A DNA stretch of 64,000 bases from a virus: positions 18,889 to 82,888 of IMG/VR virus record IMGVR_UViG_3300034121_000850; one strand, given 5' to 3'. The notes beneath the pieces were generated by a model that worked only from the letters and a program-made list of their open reading frames with translations, ran no database searches and was not told the DNA's origin. Numbering within the stretch: the first letter of the stretch is position 1; each line of letters opens with the position of its first letter. Below, piece by piece: positions 30,900 through 40,700 of the stretch. Made by a program: the position numbers and the translations under genes.

Positions 30900-33800
30900 T
30901 TATTTACGATACGGTTCATATTTATAATCAACATCTAAAAGATTTATAGTATTTTGGTCAACATTGTCATACTCAAACCTTACGGTCACAAAGTTACTAA
31001 TAAATTTCGACTTTTCAAAAAAAGTTTTATTTGCATCAATATTTGTAATAATCAAGTCAAAAGTATCATCTAAAAAAGGAAGTAAAGCATTTGCAACTAA
31101 ATTCCTAAATTTACTTACAGACCAACGTCCTCTAATATTTCTATTTACAGGGTTAAACCAAGTTAAGTTTTGATTCAATAATATTCGACCTGAACATTTA
31201 TTATTGTTGTATATCATAATACTTGTAAAAGTTTCATTATGTAATTCAACATTACTACTATTTCTAACTTCAGTTTCCCAATTTACAGAACGAAATAATT
31301 TTATAATATCTATAGGATTATTAAAAACTATATCAATATATGAAGGGTATACAAAACCTCCAATATATTGTGCTTTATTACTTTGATTTGTTTTATAAAT
31401 TTGTGAAGTAGATACAGCAAAAACACCATTACGTTGACTATACATCATATGAGGATAATAATCATGAAAACTATTAAAACCTTTTATATTAAAAGAATAA
31501 CTTAAAGTAAATGGTAATGTTTCACCTTCAAATCTATTTTTAGCAAATATAATTCTTTTATATTTATCATCATAAACAATAAAAGAACCTTTTATAGTAA
31601 AAGGGTTATCATCGTTATTTGATGCTAAAGATGAACCCCCGTAAGTTAAAAAATAATCTTTATATCCATTGTCTGATATAATTTCAGCTTTCGCCCCTTC
31701 TACTACTATAAGTTGTTTTCTGTCTTTATCATAAACTACATAACCATTAGGTATTATAATACTTGCAAACATATCTCCACAACCTATATAACCTTCATCA
31801 ACTGTTATAACTTCTTTAGGAGGTCTTTCAAATAAATCAGAACTTTTAAGATAAGCAACAAGTTCATCAGTTTGTATTACGTCCTTAGTGCTTGTATAAA
31901 AAAGAGCATTCCTCATCTGTATATATAAGTTACTGTCAGCCCCTCTAACAGTCCATATAACGCCTTTATTTCTTGGCATCTCATAATAACTGTCTAATAA
32001 AAAGATACGCCATGCAACCTGCTTAGATTCATCTTGTTGAGTGTTCGACAAATAAACCCTAAAACGTAATTTATCTACATAATCAATATAAGGATTATAA
32101 GGTATAGGTACTTTAAGTCTATTTACAGAATTATAACTATAATCATAAGGATATAAATGTCCAACAGAAGCATCTAATTCAATGTTTCTTTTTTCCGCCT
32201 CTCTATAATATAAATTAAAATAACTATACTCTCTATGTTTTATTCGTAAAGCAAATCTTACAGCAAAACCACTAGTTTGTGTAGGAGTTACTACATTAAA
32301 TTTAATAAATTGAATACGCTCGCCATTAAAAATATCCCAATTATAAACTTCATCAATAGGGTTATATAAATTAACACCAGTTGTTGGAAAAAAATAATTA
32401 GAAGATATTAAATCTTGACCATAAAAACTAACATATAAATCATAAGCTAAAACTTTTAATGTAGCATATCTTGGATTTAATAAACGTGTTACAGCTGCTG
32501 TATCATGCGCACCACCAGCAGATACAATATCAGAATTTAAAGCACTTAAAGATTCATAAGCGCCAAATGCAGTAAAAAGGGAAAAATATATATAATCAAC
32601 ACTTAAAAAAAGACAAGCTTCTCTACCTTGATTGTTGTATAAAGTATGAGCAACATTATCTTCTTCTAAATATTCATAACCTGTTACTGGAATATTTTTT
32701 TCACTTGCAATATCAAAACCCCCTATTAAAGATGTAAGTTGACTATCGAGCATATAACCATTAAAACCATTCCAAAATTCTGATTTTAAATAATGTACAC
32801 CAATAGCAGGTTTATCTACTAATAAATGAAAAGAATACATTCTAAATCCATGCTTTGTTACAGCTGTATTAAGATTAGTATTAGATACACCAGGTAATAT
32901 AAAAGAACCTCCTAATACAGTAGAATTTCTTACACCTCTATCAGCGTGCATAAAATAAAAACTTTGTACTAAATCTTCAATTTCAGTAGGAATGTAAATA
33001 TCACTAAAAACAATACCTAAAGAAAATTTAGCATAAAAATCTCCTGTATTATGGAATAATTCTGTACAAGGTAATTTATGATGTCTTACCTTTTCATTCC
33101 TAATACTATCAATTAAACCAGTTCCATCCCAAACATCAAAAGCATCTAAATCAGGATATGTTTCTGTTGCATTTTCCCAAAAACCCATAACACCTCCAAC
33201 ATCAGCAGTTTCTCTTAAATGGAAATATTTAAGGTCATCAGCCATGTCTAATTCATATTGGTTAATGCTATAAAAATCCGAAGCATTAGCATTTTCAAGT
33301 AAAGGAGGTGGGATAACAAAAACAAAAGTAGCAGGAGTTCCTGTTATAGCTGCTATTAAAGCAGGACTACAAGGTACATCTAATATAAAATTTTGAAGAA
33401 TACCAAAAGTAGGGGGTGCAGATGAAGGTGATGTTGATATAATATTATATGTAATACCTAATATAGTCACTGTTGGTAAAGGGTCATTAGTGACATAATA
33501 ACTACCAGGAATATAACCAGGAGTTAAAGGGAACTCTATAATAATAGTAAGATTCCCTGTCATAGTTCCCATATCCTCACAACCTGCTCCAAGTACATCC
33601 CCTATCAAATCAGGAAGAGTATTATCAATATCAACAATAGCAGGTCTTCTACCAGGAATATGAAAACCTTCACTATAAGTACCATCTTTAAATACAAATC
33701 CTATATATAAAGCAGATATTTCATCAGGCATTACACCTTTAAGAGAGTATATTACAGAAGCTGATGCGCCATCAGAAAATTCATTAGATATTTGACTATC

Positions 33801-34856
33801 ACTAACTTCTGTAACCCAAGTTGTTTTAATGTTATTTGCATACTTTTGATAATTTATTTTAGGTTTTACATCAACATTACCTACAACTAATTTATTAAGA
33901 GTTTCAGTACCTGTTTTAACTTTTTCAAAAGAAGTTCTTAAACCTATTAACTCTTCAGTAGTTTGTATATCATTTTCATGTAACCCTGTATATATAAATT
34001 CATCAATCCCTGTTAATGTAATTGGTCTTGTTATAACGTCATGTGCAGTATAAATATTACCAGCTCTTCTTAGTGTTGATATTTTATATTTTTGATATCT
34101 TATATCTAAATTTGTAATTCTTAAATGAATAGTTTGACTGACTATTTGATTTGCCCCGTGACTTAAACCTTCAAATGCATCAACTAAATTAAAAGGTAAA
34201 CCTATAGGAATAGGGTTACTAAATTGAGTATAATTAGTTTGGTCAAATTCATTTAAAAGGTATGAAATAGTAAAATAATAAACACCACTAGGAATTAAAC
34301 CCCCTCCCTTAACAACTTTAATAAGTTCAAAATTAGGTAAAATAAATTCAGGAAATAGATAAGATAATACTATTTTATCGGCATCAACTAATTCAAAAAC
34401 CCCATCAACAGCAAAAGGTAGAGTATTTATATTTAATATTTTTGGTTTTTTAGAAAGTGTATTTACACCATCCCACCATGAAATAATAATCTCACCTTTA
34501 TAATTTTTAAAATACTTACCTTCAATAGGATTTTCAATTAAAAACCCAAATAAAACAGTCCTAACAATAGTAGTATAAGCCCCTGTTTCATCTAAAAAAC
34601 CAATTTCAGATATAGTGTCATTTGTGCTAAAAATTACTGTTTCATTACCAACAGGGATAATACCGTTAATTCTATAAGGGGTAACAGTTGCTGGATTTCC
34701 ATTAACTGTATTGATATACAAATTAAAACCTTCTTCATTCTTAATAGAAGTTAAACTATGATTATGTACAATATTTCTAGCAGCCCTCCAAGAACCTTGT
34801 TCTTGAAGGCTTTGTGAATTATCTAATTTACTACCTTTATTAAACTTTGTTGCCAT
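30900..34856 (-). CDS. Tail stabilisation / nozzle protein (P22 gp10-like), 1,318 aa
   Basis: A large beta-rich protein of 1,318 residues beginning ATKFNKGSKLDNSQSLQEQGSWR in sense, followed by NIVHNHSLTSIKNEEGF. Podovirus nozzle/stabilisation proteins start similarly, with an N-terminal arm listing asparagine-rich contacts before an EG-F element and a propeller-like body. It follows the tail-tubular gene with a TAATG overlap, the same pairing as in crAss-like phages (tubular then stabilisation protein). It should form the distal part of the short tail. Many Tyr, Asn and aromatic strands and few charged helices fit a beta-propeller. Assignment combines gene order, length and N-terminal pattern; the muzzle protein of crAss virions is the nearest alternative name. 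Confidence 0.6.
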   Translation of the reverse strand: MATKFNKGSKLDNSQSLQEQGSWRAARNIVHNHSLTSIKNEEGFNLYINTVNGNPATVTPYRINGIIPVGNETVIFSTNDTISEIGFLDETGAYTTIVRTVLFGFLIENPIEGKYFKNYKGEIIISWWDGVNTLSKKPKILNINTLPFAVDGVFELVDADKIVLSYLFPEFILPNFELIKVVKGGGLIPSGVYYFTISYLLNEFDQTNYTQFSNPIPIGLPFNLVDAFEGLSHGANQIVSQTIHLRITNLDIRYQKYKISTLRRAGNIYTAHDVITRPITLTGIDEFIYTGLHENDIQTTEELIGLRTSFEKVKTGTETLNKLVVGNVDVKPKINYQKYANNIKTTWVTEVSDSQISNEFSDGASASVIYSLKGVMPDEISALYIGFVFKDGTYSEGFHIPGRRPAIVDIDNTLPDLIGDVLGAGCEDMGTMTGNLTIIIEFPLTPGYIPGSYYVTNDPLPTVTILGITYNIISTSPSSAPPTFGILQNFILDVPCSPALIAAITGTPATFVFVIPPPLLENANASDFYSINQYELDMADDLKYFHLRETADVGGVMGFWENATETYPDLDAFDVWDGTGLIDSIRNEKVRHHKLPCTELFHNTGDFYAKFSLGIVFSDIYIPTEIEDLVQSFYFMHADRGVRNSTVLGGSFILPGVSNTNLNTAVTKHGFRMYSFHLLVDKPAIGVHYLKSEFWNGFNGYMLDSQLTSLIGGFDIASEKNIPVTGYEYLEEDNVAHTLYNNQGREACLFLSVDYIYFSLFTAFGAYESLSALNSDIVSAGGAHDTAAVTRLLNPRYATLKVLAYDLYVSFYGQDLISSNYFFPTTGVNLYNPIDEVYNWDIFNGERIQFIKFNVVTPTQTSGFAVRFALRIKHREYSYFNLYYREAEKRNIELDASVGHLYPYDYSYNSVNRLKVPIPYNPYIDYVDKLRFRVYLSNTQQDESKQVAWRIFLLDSYYEMPRNKGVIWTVRGADSNLYIQMRNALFYTSTKDVIQTDELVAYLKSSDLFERPPKEVITVDEGYIGCGDMFASIIIPNGYVVYDKDRKQLIVVEGAKAEIISDNGYKDYFLTYGGSSLASNNDDNPFTIKGSFIVYDDKYKRIIFAKNRFEGETLPFTLSYSFNIKGFNSFHDYYPHMMYSQRNGVFAVSTSQIYKTNQSNKAQYIGGFVYPSYIDIVFNNPIDIIKLFRSVNWETEVRNSSNVELHNETFTSIMIYNNNKCSGRILLNQNLTWFNPVNRNIRGRWSVSKFRNLVANALLPFLDDTFDLIITNIDANKTFFEKSKFISNFVTVRFEYDNVDQNTINLLDVDYKYEPYRK

Positions 34857-35578
34857 TATGCTATAATTAAACTACCTTCTGTACTTTCAAATATATTAGA
34901 ATCTGTACTTAAAGCAAATGTTGTATCTTCAAAGAATCTTTGTACTTTTCCAGTATCAATAATAACACTATTCCAACCACGCATAAATAATTCCATATCA
35001 TCAATATCAGGAAAATCAACAGAGTTCTTAGCCCTCCATCTTTTATCTTCCCAACGGGCTTCTGCTTTTTCAAAAGGTATTTGAGATATATCACCACGTA
35101 ATGTTAGCAACATTACGATATACCATTCTACTGCACCAATAAATTCAAAATTATCGGGTATAAGAGGAAAACCTTTACAATCTAAAGGTATAGTCTTACA
35201 ATAAACAACAATACACCCCTCTTCAAAAGAAGTGTGTATATAACCAGGATTTAATGTATAACTATTATTAGCATCAACAGGAAGATGGTCTGTAAATTTA
35301 CATGGGTTATGAAATCTAAGAGAACCATTACGGGGTAATCTACAACCTTTATAACTAACCCCTAATACAGTATCTAAATGACATGGTAAAGCTACTTTAC
35401 CTTCTTCTACATTTAATTGAATACCTGTTTCAACACTTGCAAAATAAGAACCAATACCTCTAATAGCCTCACCAACCATCTCATAAGCATCCCCTGTCCA
35501 TGAAGTATTAGTAGGTCTAAAATCTCTTATAATTTTGGCTATAACAGCACTTGATGATATTGTTTGAACAGCGGGCAT
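34856..35578 (-). CDS. Tail tubular / adaptor protein (P22 gp4-like)
   Basis: A 240-residue protein with an N-terminal helical half (AKIIRDFRPTNTSWTGDAYEMVGEAIRGIG) and a beta-rich centre (KVALPCHLDTVLGVSYKG). A C-terminal helical part contains WEDKRWRAKNSVDFP. This helix bundle followed by strands, and the position just before the large stabilisation protein, fit the tail tubular protein of crAss-like phages. That protein is related to the P22 gp4 / T7 gp11 adaptors that connect the portal to the nozzle. The stop overlaps the next ATG (TAATG), so the two are translationally coupled. The call relies mainly on gene order and size. Confidence 0.6.
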   Translation of the reverse strand: MPAVQTISSSAVIAKIIRDFRPTNTSWTGDAYEMVGEAIRGIGSYFASVETGIQLNVEEGKVALPCHLDTVLGVSYKGCRLPRNGSLRFHNPCKFTDHLPVDANNSYTLNPGYIHTSFEEGCIVVYCKTIPLDCKGFPLIPDNFEFIGAVEWYIVMLLTLRGDISQIPFEKAEARWEDKRWRAKNSVDFPDIDDMELFMRGWNSVIIDTGKVQRFFEDTTFALSTDSNIFESTEGSLIIA

Positions 35579-35581
35579 CTT

Positions 35582-36307
35582 TTAAAAGTTAGTTATAGAA
35601 TATCTTTGTAATTTATCTGTATAAGGAATACTATTTAAAAGAAATACACCATCTGAAACAGTTGTTGTTTCTAATTTAGAAGTACTTGCTTTTTTATTAG
35701 AAGGCTTGTATTGATAATTTAAAGTAGTATTAGAATGTATGCTTTTACAACTCCAATACCACCAAAACATATAACGCTCTGTATGGTACATTAACCACTT
35801 CTCACCGTTATTATGTTTTATAATATTATTATCTTTATCTCGTTCTAAAACTTCGTAAGGAGTAACACCTTCTTTAATTAAGCGTGCTTTATTAGCATTA
35901 CTTGCACCCCAATTAATTCTTAGCTTATTAGTTTTAACTTCTTCTCTTCTAATGTAAAAACTTCCACATGAAGTAGAAGGGTACATAGAATAGTTATAAC
36001 CTTTTAATATAGCTAATGATATTTTGTAAAAAAACTTTTTAATAATAAAAGTAAAAATTGGTATAGGAACGTCTAATACCTTTTTTAAAACTTCAGCTTT
36101 TTGTTTAGTATAATTAAACTTAACAGCTATTTTAGCAATAATTACTTCTTTATCTTCTTTTTTACTTGATTTAAGATAATCTGTTGAAGTTTGTAATTTT
36201 GATAATAAATTATCTAAAATACTTAAATCTTTTTCAAGTAAAATTTTATAGACATCATAATAATCACTTAATTTTATTGTATCACTCTTTAAAGTTAATC
36301 TCTTCAT
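35582..36307 (-). CDS. Conserved-type crAss tail-module protein (241 aa), function unknown
   Basis: A 241-residue protein with a helical, lysine-rich N-terminal half (coiled-coil-like, about 20-90). A C-terminal half holds an unusual aromatic cluster, MFWWYWSCKS (about residues 181-190), after the segment NYSMYPSTSCGSFYIRREE. A strongly conserved-looking Trp/Tyr patch of this kind suggests a packed structural core. Its start overlaps the preceding gene by 26 bases and its stop is 3 bases before the tail tubular gene, placing it in the tail assembly group. No enzyme motif is visible. A tail or head-completion role is inferred only from the neighbours. Confidence 0.65.
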   Translation of the reverse strand: MKRLTLKSDTIKLSDYYDVYKILLEKDLSILDNLLSKLQTSTDYLKSSKKEDKEVIIAKIAVKFNYTKQKAEVLKKVLDVPIPIFTFIIKKFFYKISLAILKGYNYSMYPSTSCGSFYIRREEVKTNKLRINWGASNANKARLIKEGVTPYEVLERDKDNNIIKHNNGEKWLMYHTERYMFWWYWSCKSIHSNTTLNYQYKPSNKKASTSKLETTTVSDGVFLLNSIPYTDKLQRYSITNF

Positions 36308-36908
36308 TTTCTGTTACAAGTTTAAATTCATTTGCTAATATACTTTGAACCATTAAAGGTATTAAATCTAATGCTATTGGAAACTCTGAATTATCATCAT
36401 AACATTCAGAATCACAATAATTTATAAGACCTTCTAAATCTTCAAAATAATGTATTACTTCTAAATAGGCAAGCTTAGTTTTATTAAACACGTAAATATG
36501 ATTATCAATATAATCATATCTTCCTATATTAAAAGTATATTTATTATGCTTAGTAAATTTTAATTCTTGTAAAGTGGTATAAGTTAAATCTTCAAATCCA
36601 GCAAGAAGTCCTACATGAAGAAAAGGTGCACCACCTTTAATTCTTATAGGACGGGGAAAAGGATTTTTAGTCTTTAGTATTTTACAACCTACATCAATAT
36701 AACAATTATCTGCTTTATCAACTTTAACTAATTCAACTACAATACGTTGTCTAAGTGTTTTCTCAACACCATCTTTTTCAACGCTTCTGCGTAATTCTAA
36801 AGCTCTGTATTGCTTAACAGCAAACTTAGCTTGTTGAATTACTGCGTAATCATTAGCTTTATTTAATTTCCTTGCAATATAACTACTAATCTGATTCAGG
36901 CTTGCCAT
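36282..36908 (-). CDS. Tail/head-completion candidate (208 aa)
   Basis: A 208-residue protein with helices at both ends and a beta-rich middle (IGRYDYIDNHIYVFNKTKLAYL, about 129-150, shown in part). There is no recognised motif and no membrane segment. It overlaps the holin gene upstream by 23 bases and the 241-aa gene downstream by 26 bases. This is tight packing typical of a co-translated structural unit. The size and mixed fold resemble head-tail connector ring proteins, but there is no motif to prove it. Confidence 0.6.
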   Translation of the reverse strand: MASLNQISSYIARKLNKANDYAVIQQAKFAVKQYRALELRRSVEKDGVEKTLRQRIVVELVKVDKADNCYIDVGCKILKTKNPFPRPIRIKGGAPFLHVGLLAGFEDLTYTTLQELKFTKHNKYTFNIGRYDYIDNHIYVFNKTKLAYLEVIHYFEDLEGLINYCDSECYDDNSEFPIALDLIPLMVQSILANEFKLVTENEEINFKE

Positions 36909-37386
36909 CTTTTATAGTAGGTTTAGTAATAAAATCTATTAATTTATCTTTTATAATAATAAGTAAATCGTTTTGTTTAGTATTTTTAATTATGGAATAA
37001 AATTGAATTAAACCATAATAACCTGCGGTCATTTTAAAAATACTTAAATCAATTTGAATTATATATCTTTCTAAGATAAATGCACTACATAAAGATATAA
37101 GATAAACTGCAATAGTTATACCTGATTTAGATAGACCAGCAGTACTTATACCTTTTTTATTACCTTTATCATCTAAATCCCCATATGATTTAGTTATACC
37201 TGTAAATATATTAAGTCCGATTAAAAGCCCTAAAGCTATGAAAACTTCTTGATATGATGTAATAATACTTATTAACATTGTTAACAAAATTACTAACAAT
37301 CCAGTGAATGCCATTTTTATCTTAATGCCTAATATCATTAAGAAATCCAAGAAATTATTATCTATATTATTAAAATTTAAGTTCAT
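36886..37386 (-). CDS. Holin (phage_holin_4-like)
   Basis: A 166-residue membrane protein with four hydrophobic segments at about residues 25-44, 47-65, 90-108 and 120-138. A charged loop after the second (KSYGDLDDKGNKKG) is followed by the GLSKSG element typical of the phage_holin_4 / toxin-secretion holin family. The C-terminus is lysine-rich and cytosolic. Holins form lesions in the inner membrane that time lysis. The N-terminus could begin at an internal Met (residue 25), giving a more usual holin length; both starts are in frame. It lies inside the tail module, away from the only lysis-enzyme candidate (54.4-54.8 kb). ATGA overlap with the upstream gene. Confidence 0.75.
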   Translation of the reverse strand: MNLNFNNIDNNFLDFLMILGIKIKMAFTGLLVILLTMLISIITSYQEVFIALGLLIGLNIFTGITKSYGDLDDKGNKKGISTAGLSKSGITIAVYLISLCSAFILERYIIQIDLSIFKMTAGYYGLIQFYSIIKNTKQNDLLIIIKDKLIDFITKPTIKDGKPESD

Positions 37387-37736
37387 TTTTTTAAAAGTAT
37401 TGCAGATGTTATTAAAAAAGAATCAAAGGCATTTTTACTATAATTATATGTATATATAGCAATAAATTTATAAGCTTTTAACCGCGTTACATTTTGACCA
37501 AAAAATATTATCTGTTTTGTATCACTTAAATCAAATACAGCACCCCATTCAATAGTAAATGTAAAACCATCATATACCGCTTCATTTGGAATATCTGCAC
37601 TAATTTCATAATCAAAAGAAGGAGCATTTACAGTACCTTGTATAGTATATTTTTCAATACCTAAAGATAAATCTACTAATATAACAGGTTCATAATCTGT
37701 TAATGTTATTCTTTGTATTCTTGTTAACTTAGACAT
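37383..37736 (-). CDS. Small beta-rich virion protein candidate (117 aa)
   Basis: A 117-residue protein made almost wholly of alternating hydrophobic strands (EPVILVDLSLG, YDGFTFTIEWGAVFDL, YKFIAIYTYNYS). It is of the size and pattern of a single beta-sandwich domain. It sits between the 330-aa structural candidate (8-base overlap) and the holin gene (4-base overlap). No family is recognised. A small tail or capsid decoration protein is the likeliest reading. Confidence 0.55.
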   Translation of the reverse strand: MSKLTRIQRITLTDYEPVILVDLSLGIEKYTIQGTVNAPSFDYEISADIPNEAVYDGFTFTIEWGAVFDLSDTKQIIFFGQNVTRLKAYKFIAIYTYNYSKNAFDSFLITSAILLKK

Positions 37737-38721
37737 TAGCGCGTTTAGTTATAGTTACCATCGTTCTACGTAAATTTAAATCACCAGCACTTACAATTTT
37801 TCCATAAAAATTAAATACAGTAGCGTTGTTATCCATATCAGGTACAGTAATTACCCCAGTACCAACACCTGTTGAAGGGTTGTCAAAAAATTCTCCAAAA
37901 GTATTAAACTCAGTAATTAATGGTTGAAAACCAATCGTATATAGTAAAGAACTAATTTTTGAAAATTTATAACTAACAAAAATTGTTGTAGCATTTATTT
38001 TAGTAATACGTGCAACCATTCTAAATCTATCAAAAAAATCGTAAGAATCAACTTCTGCAACAACTATACTATTATTAATAGCAAGTTTAACTGTTTTTGG
38101 GGATGCTACTACAAATCCATAAAGAGTAATAAAAGTGTTAAAAGTTTTATAAAAATCAGCTTCTATTTCAATAAATTCAGTATTAGCAAGTAATCCAGCA
38201 GGTAAAGTATATTGATGATTAATATTACTATACGGTACAAAAAATCCACCTGTATCACCTGATAAATTAGAATTAGTAATTCTATGATGTAAAATACCAT
38301 CACTTTGAATTTCATAAGTTTGTCTAGTAGTTCCACTAACAATTTCAGTACTCTCAACAACATTATTTCCAATAACACGAGGAATTTGCCCAGGTTGAAC
38401 AAACCTAATCATTTGGTCAAGATAACTTGATGTAACATTTCTATTTAATACATCAAAATCAGATGCTGTTTTAGCTAACCCCTGTAAAGAATTAGTAGCC
38501 CTATCAGCAGGATTTAATTTAAAAGTAATACTTTCTAATAACTTCCTATAAACATCTTCACTAGGAAAATCGTCCCTTAAAAGTCTATTATAAACTAAAG
38601 TAGCTACACCATTTTTAATAATAGTATATTGTAAAGCAAAACCAGTTTCTTGGTCAGGTACAGTACCACTATTAACTTGGGTATGTCTAAAGAAAAATTC
38701 TCTAAATTCTTTTAGTGCCAT
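37729..38721 (-). CDS. Putative tail-associated structural protein (330 aa)
   Basis: A 330-residue protein with a helical N-terminal part of about 110 residues and a long beta-rich C-terminal part. The latter reads VIEVDSYDFFDRFRMVARITKINATTIFVSYKFS in sense, a run of short strands. This head-plus-beta-body layout is common for fibre- or spike-like virion proteins that attach through helices. No enzymatic motif is visible. It follows the methyltransferase gene by 1 base. The role is inferred from context and fold pattern only. Confidence 0.55.
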   Translation of the reverse strand: MALKEFREFFFRHTQVNSGTVPDQETGFALQYTIIKNGVATLVYNRLLRDDFPSEDVYRKLLESITFKLNPADRATNSLQGLAKTASDFDVLNRNVTSSYLDQMIRFVQPGQIPRVIGNNVVESTEIVSGTTRQTYEIQSDGILHHRITNSNLSGDTGGFFVPYSNINHQYTLPAGLLANTEFIEIEADFYKTFNTFITLYGFVVASPKTVKLAINNSIVVAEVDSYDFFDRFRMVARITKINATTIFVSYKFSKISSLLYTIGFQPLITEFNTFGEFFDNPSTGVGTGVITVPDMDNNATVFNFYGKIVSAGDLNLRRTMVTITKRANV

Positions 38722-38722
38722 C

Positions 38723-39310
38723 TTATAAATATTTAATTAACATGGAATTAATACATATATTAGATTTTGTAAAATCTACATTATCAGCAACAGCAAGATA
38801 TTCATCAACAGCTTCTTTAACACCAGGAAAATCAGGATTAGCATAATCATCAAAACCTAAATAACCCCCACTTTTAATCTTATTACACCAAGCAGCTATT
38901 TCTTTTTTTGTAGTTTCATAAGAATGGTCAGTATCAACCATTACAAAATCTAAACTTTTATCATCATATAATAAAGAAGCTTTTGAACTATCAACTTGTA
39001 GTACATTTATACAGCTAATAAACCCTGCTTTCTTTATATTATTGATACATACATCTACTATATTACCTTCATTCTCTTTAACAAAAGGATGGTCAAACTT
39101 CCAAATATCAATTAAATCTAAAGTACAAGTTTTATCTTCAATAGCTGTTTTTTCTAATAGATATACAGCACTTCTTCCTTGCCATACTCCTACTTCAATA
39201 GCTTTAAAATTTAAAGGCATTCTTTTCACTACATAATCATACACTTTTTCAAATGTAGTAAACCCTGATACTTCTTTATAAAGTGTTGGTACTGTTAAAA
39301 TATTTTCCAT
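38723..39310 (-). CDS. Class I SAM-dependent methyltransferase (Methyltransf_24-like)
   Basis: A 195-residue Rossmann-fold methyltransferase. Motif I is AIEVGVWQGRSAVYLL (about residues 36-51, glycine loop for S-adenosylmethionine). An acidic LDLIDIWKF strand follows, then LDFVMVDTDHSYETTKKEIAAW (about 127-148) and GGYLGFDDYANPDFPGVKEAV. The MVDTDHSYE and GFDDY elements are typical of the Methyltransf_24 group, which methylates sugars or other small groups in glycan pathways. It lies next to a glycosyltransferase gene, so modification of a glycan is the likeliest role. The glycan could be on the virion or of host origin. It sits inside the tail module and is preceded by a 108-base gap without genes. 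Confidence 0.8.
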   Translation of the reverse strand: MENILTVPTLYKEVSGFTTFEKVYDYVVKRMPLNFKAIEVGVWQGRSAVYLLEKTAIEDKTCTLDLIDIWKFDHPFVKENEGNIVDVCINNIKKAGFISCINVLQVDSSKASLLYDDKSLDFVMVDTDHSYETTKKEIAAWCNKIKSGGYLGFDDYANPDFPGVKEAVDEYLAVADNVDFTKSNICINSMLIKYL

Positions 39311-39418
39311 TCAATTATGTTTATGTAAATTAAATTTATGCCAAAAAAACTCGTCAAAACAACTATAAAATATTAAATTAGGATATTTCCAATTAACAAG
39401 GAACTATAACTACTTTTC

Positions 39419-40699
39419 TCATTTTATGTGAGAACCCCTAATATCACTTAAACTCTTAGGATTTTGTAATGCAAGTGTTGGAAAGAAAGAATATTGTTTA
39501 AGATTAGGAATATTCCTTGTAATCTCTATATCAACATCAGCATCTATAGTTTTATTATTTAAACGATTTACAATCTTTTCAATTCCACTTTTAGACAATA
39601 TCATACAATGTGTCCCCCACACATCTTTAGGAACATAAATAGTACCTGCTATATGTTTACCAGGTTTTCCATATCTTTCATTACCTCCAAGCCAAACAAT
39701 ATCCCAATCATTGGGAACATTTTTCCAACCTTCTTTTAATAACTCTTTAAAACCATGTTGAAAAAGTACATCATCTTCAAGCATTAATACAGTTTCATAA
39801 CCTTCTGCATAACACATATTTAATATCCCAAGCCAAGATATATAACAAGCAGCAATTCCAGGATTAATAACCTTTTCACATTGAATACCTAAACCTTTTC
39901 CATTAATAGCAGGAATTGTTTTAACATCTCTAATATTAAGGTAATTTAAAAGAATATCTACTTTTTTCTTTTTATCAGGTCTTGTTTGAAGATTAAGTAA
40001 AAATCTTTTATCTACTTTAATATCAGCATAATCAAAAGGGTCTTGAGTACCTGTATTATCTAATTCAACACAAGTAGGAATTAACTTCCAATCATAATTT
40101 TCTGTTCCTACACTTTTAATCTTTATATCAGATATTGTAGACATAAAAAATTCACATTGTAATCTTTTACGTTCTTCTTTAATTAAGTTTTTATCTATAA
40201 TATTAGGTTTAGTTTTAAATGAGTTAATATCTCTTGTTTTATTTATAACAGAAGCGTTAGCCCACCAAAAATTACCACTAAAATGATTATTACACCAATT
40301 ATAACCTACTAAATCAACGTCTTTAATATACTCAATACAGGTTTTCCAATTAGTAATAGTATGTTTAACTAAAGCTTTTCTCCAATATTTTTCATGAATA
40401 GTATTTTTAGAAGCCCCTTTACTATGACAATACAAAACAATATCTAAAGGACTATTTTTACAATGATTTTGTAATAGCTTAATAGTAGGATATTCATACT
40501 CTTTTACATCACCAGAATAAATTAATACTACATTTGCAATAGGAAAATGTAATTTATTAAAATCTTCTAATTTACCTACAAAAGATATAACAATTTTATC
40601 AAGTTCTTTTATTAAATTAGAAGAAGTTACAGCAGCAAATATTTCAGCAGTAATTGCTTTATATTCTCCCATACCCGCTAAATGATAAAATAAGGTCAT
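39419..40699 (-). CDS. Two-domain glycosyltransferase with C-terminal GT25 domain
   Basis: A 426-residue protein. The N-terminal half (about 1-225) contains YCHSKGAS followed by YWRKAL, DLVGYNW and HFSGNFWWANAS. This is a pattern of a separate sugar-transfer-like domain seen in phage and capsule loci. The C-terminal half (about 228-426) is a family GT25 glycosyltransferase: NLQTRPDKKKKVD at its start, GIAACYISWLGIL, then the metal-binding VLMLEDDVLFQHGF (about 303-316). GT25 enzymes transfer hexoses to lipopolysaccharide or protein. Within a late structural block it may decorate virion proteins, or alter the host surface against superinfection. The adjacent methyltransferase supports a small glycan-modification cassette. 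A 108-base gene-free stretch downstream separates the two. Confidence 0.8.
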   Translation of the reverse strand: MTLFYHLAGMGEYKAITAEIFAAVTSSNLIKELDKIVISFVGKLEDFNKLHFPIANVVLIYSGDVKEYEYPTIKLLQNHCKNSPLDIVLYCHSKGASKNTIHEKYWRKALVKHTITNWKTCIEYIKDVDLVGYNWCNNHFSGNFWWANASVINKTRDINSFKTKPNIIDKNLIKEERKRLQCEFFMSTISDIKIKSVGTENYDWKLIPTCVELDNTGTQDPFDYADIKVDKRFLLNLQTRPDKKKKVDILLNYLNIRDVKTIPAINGKGLGIQCEKVINPGIAACYISWLGILNMCYAEGYETVLMLEDDVLFQHGFKELLKEGWKNVPNDWDIVWLGGNERYGKPGKHIAGTIYVPKDVWGTHCMILSKSGIEKIVNRLNNKTIDADVDIEITRNIPNLKQYSFFPTLALQNPKSLSDIRGSHIK

Positions 40700-40700
40700 A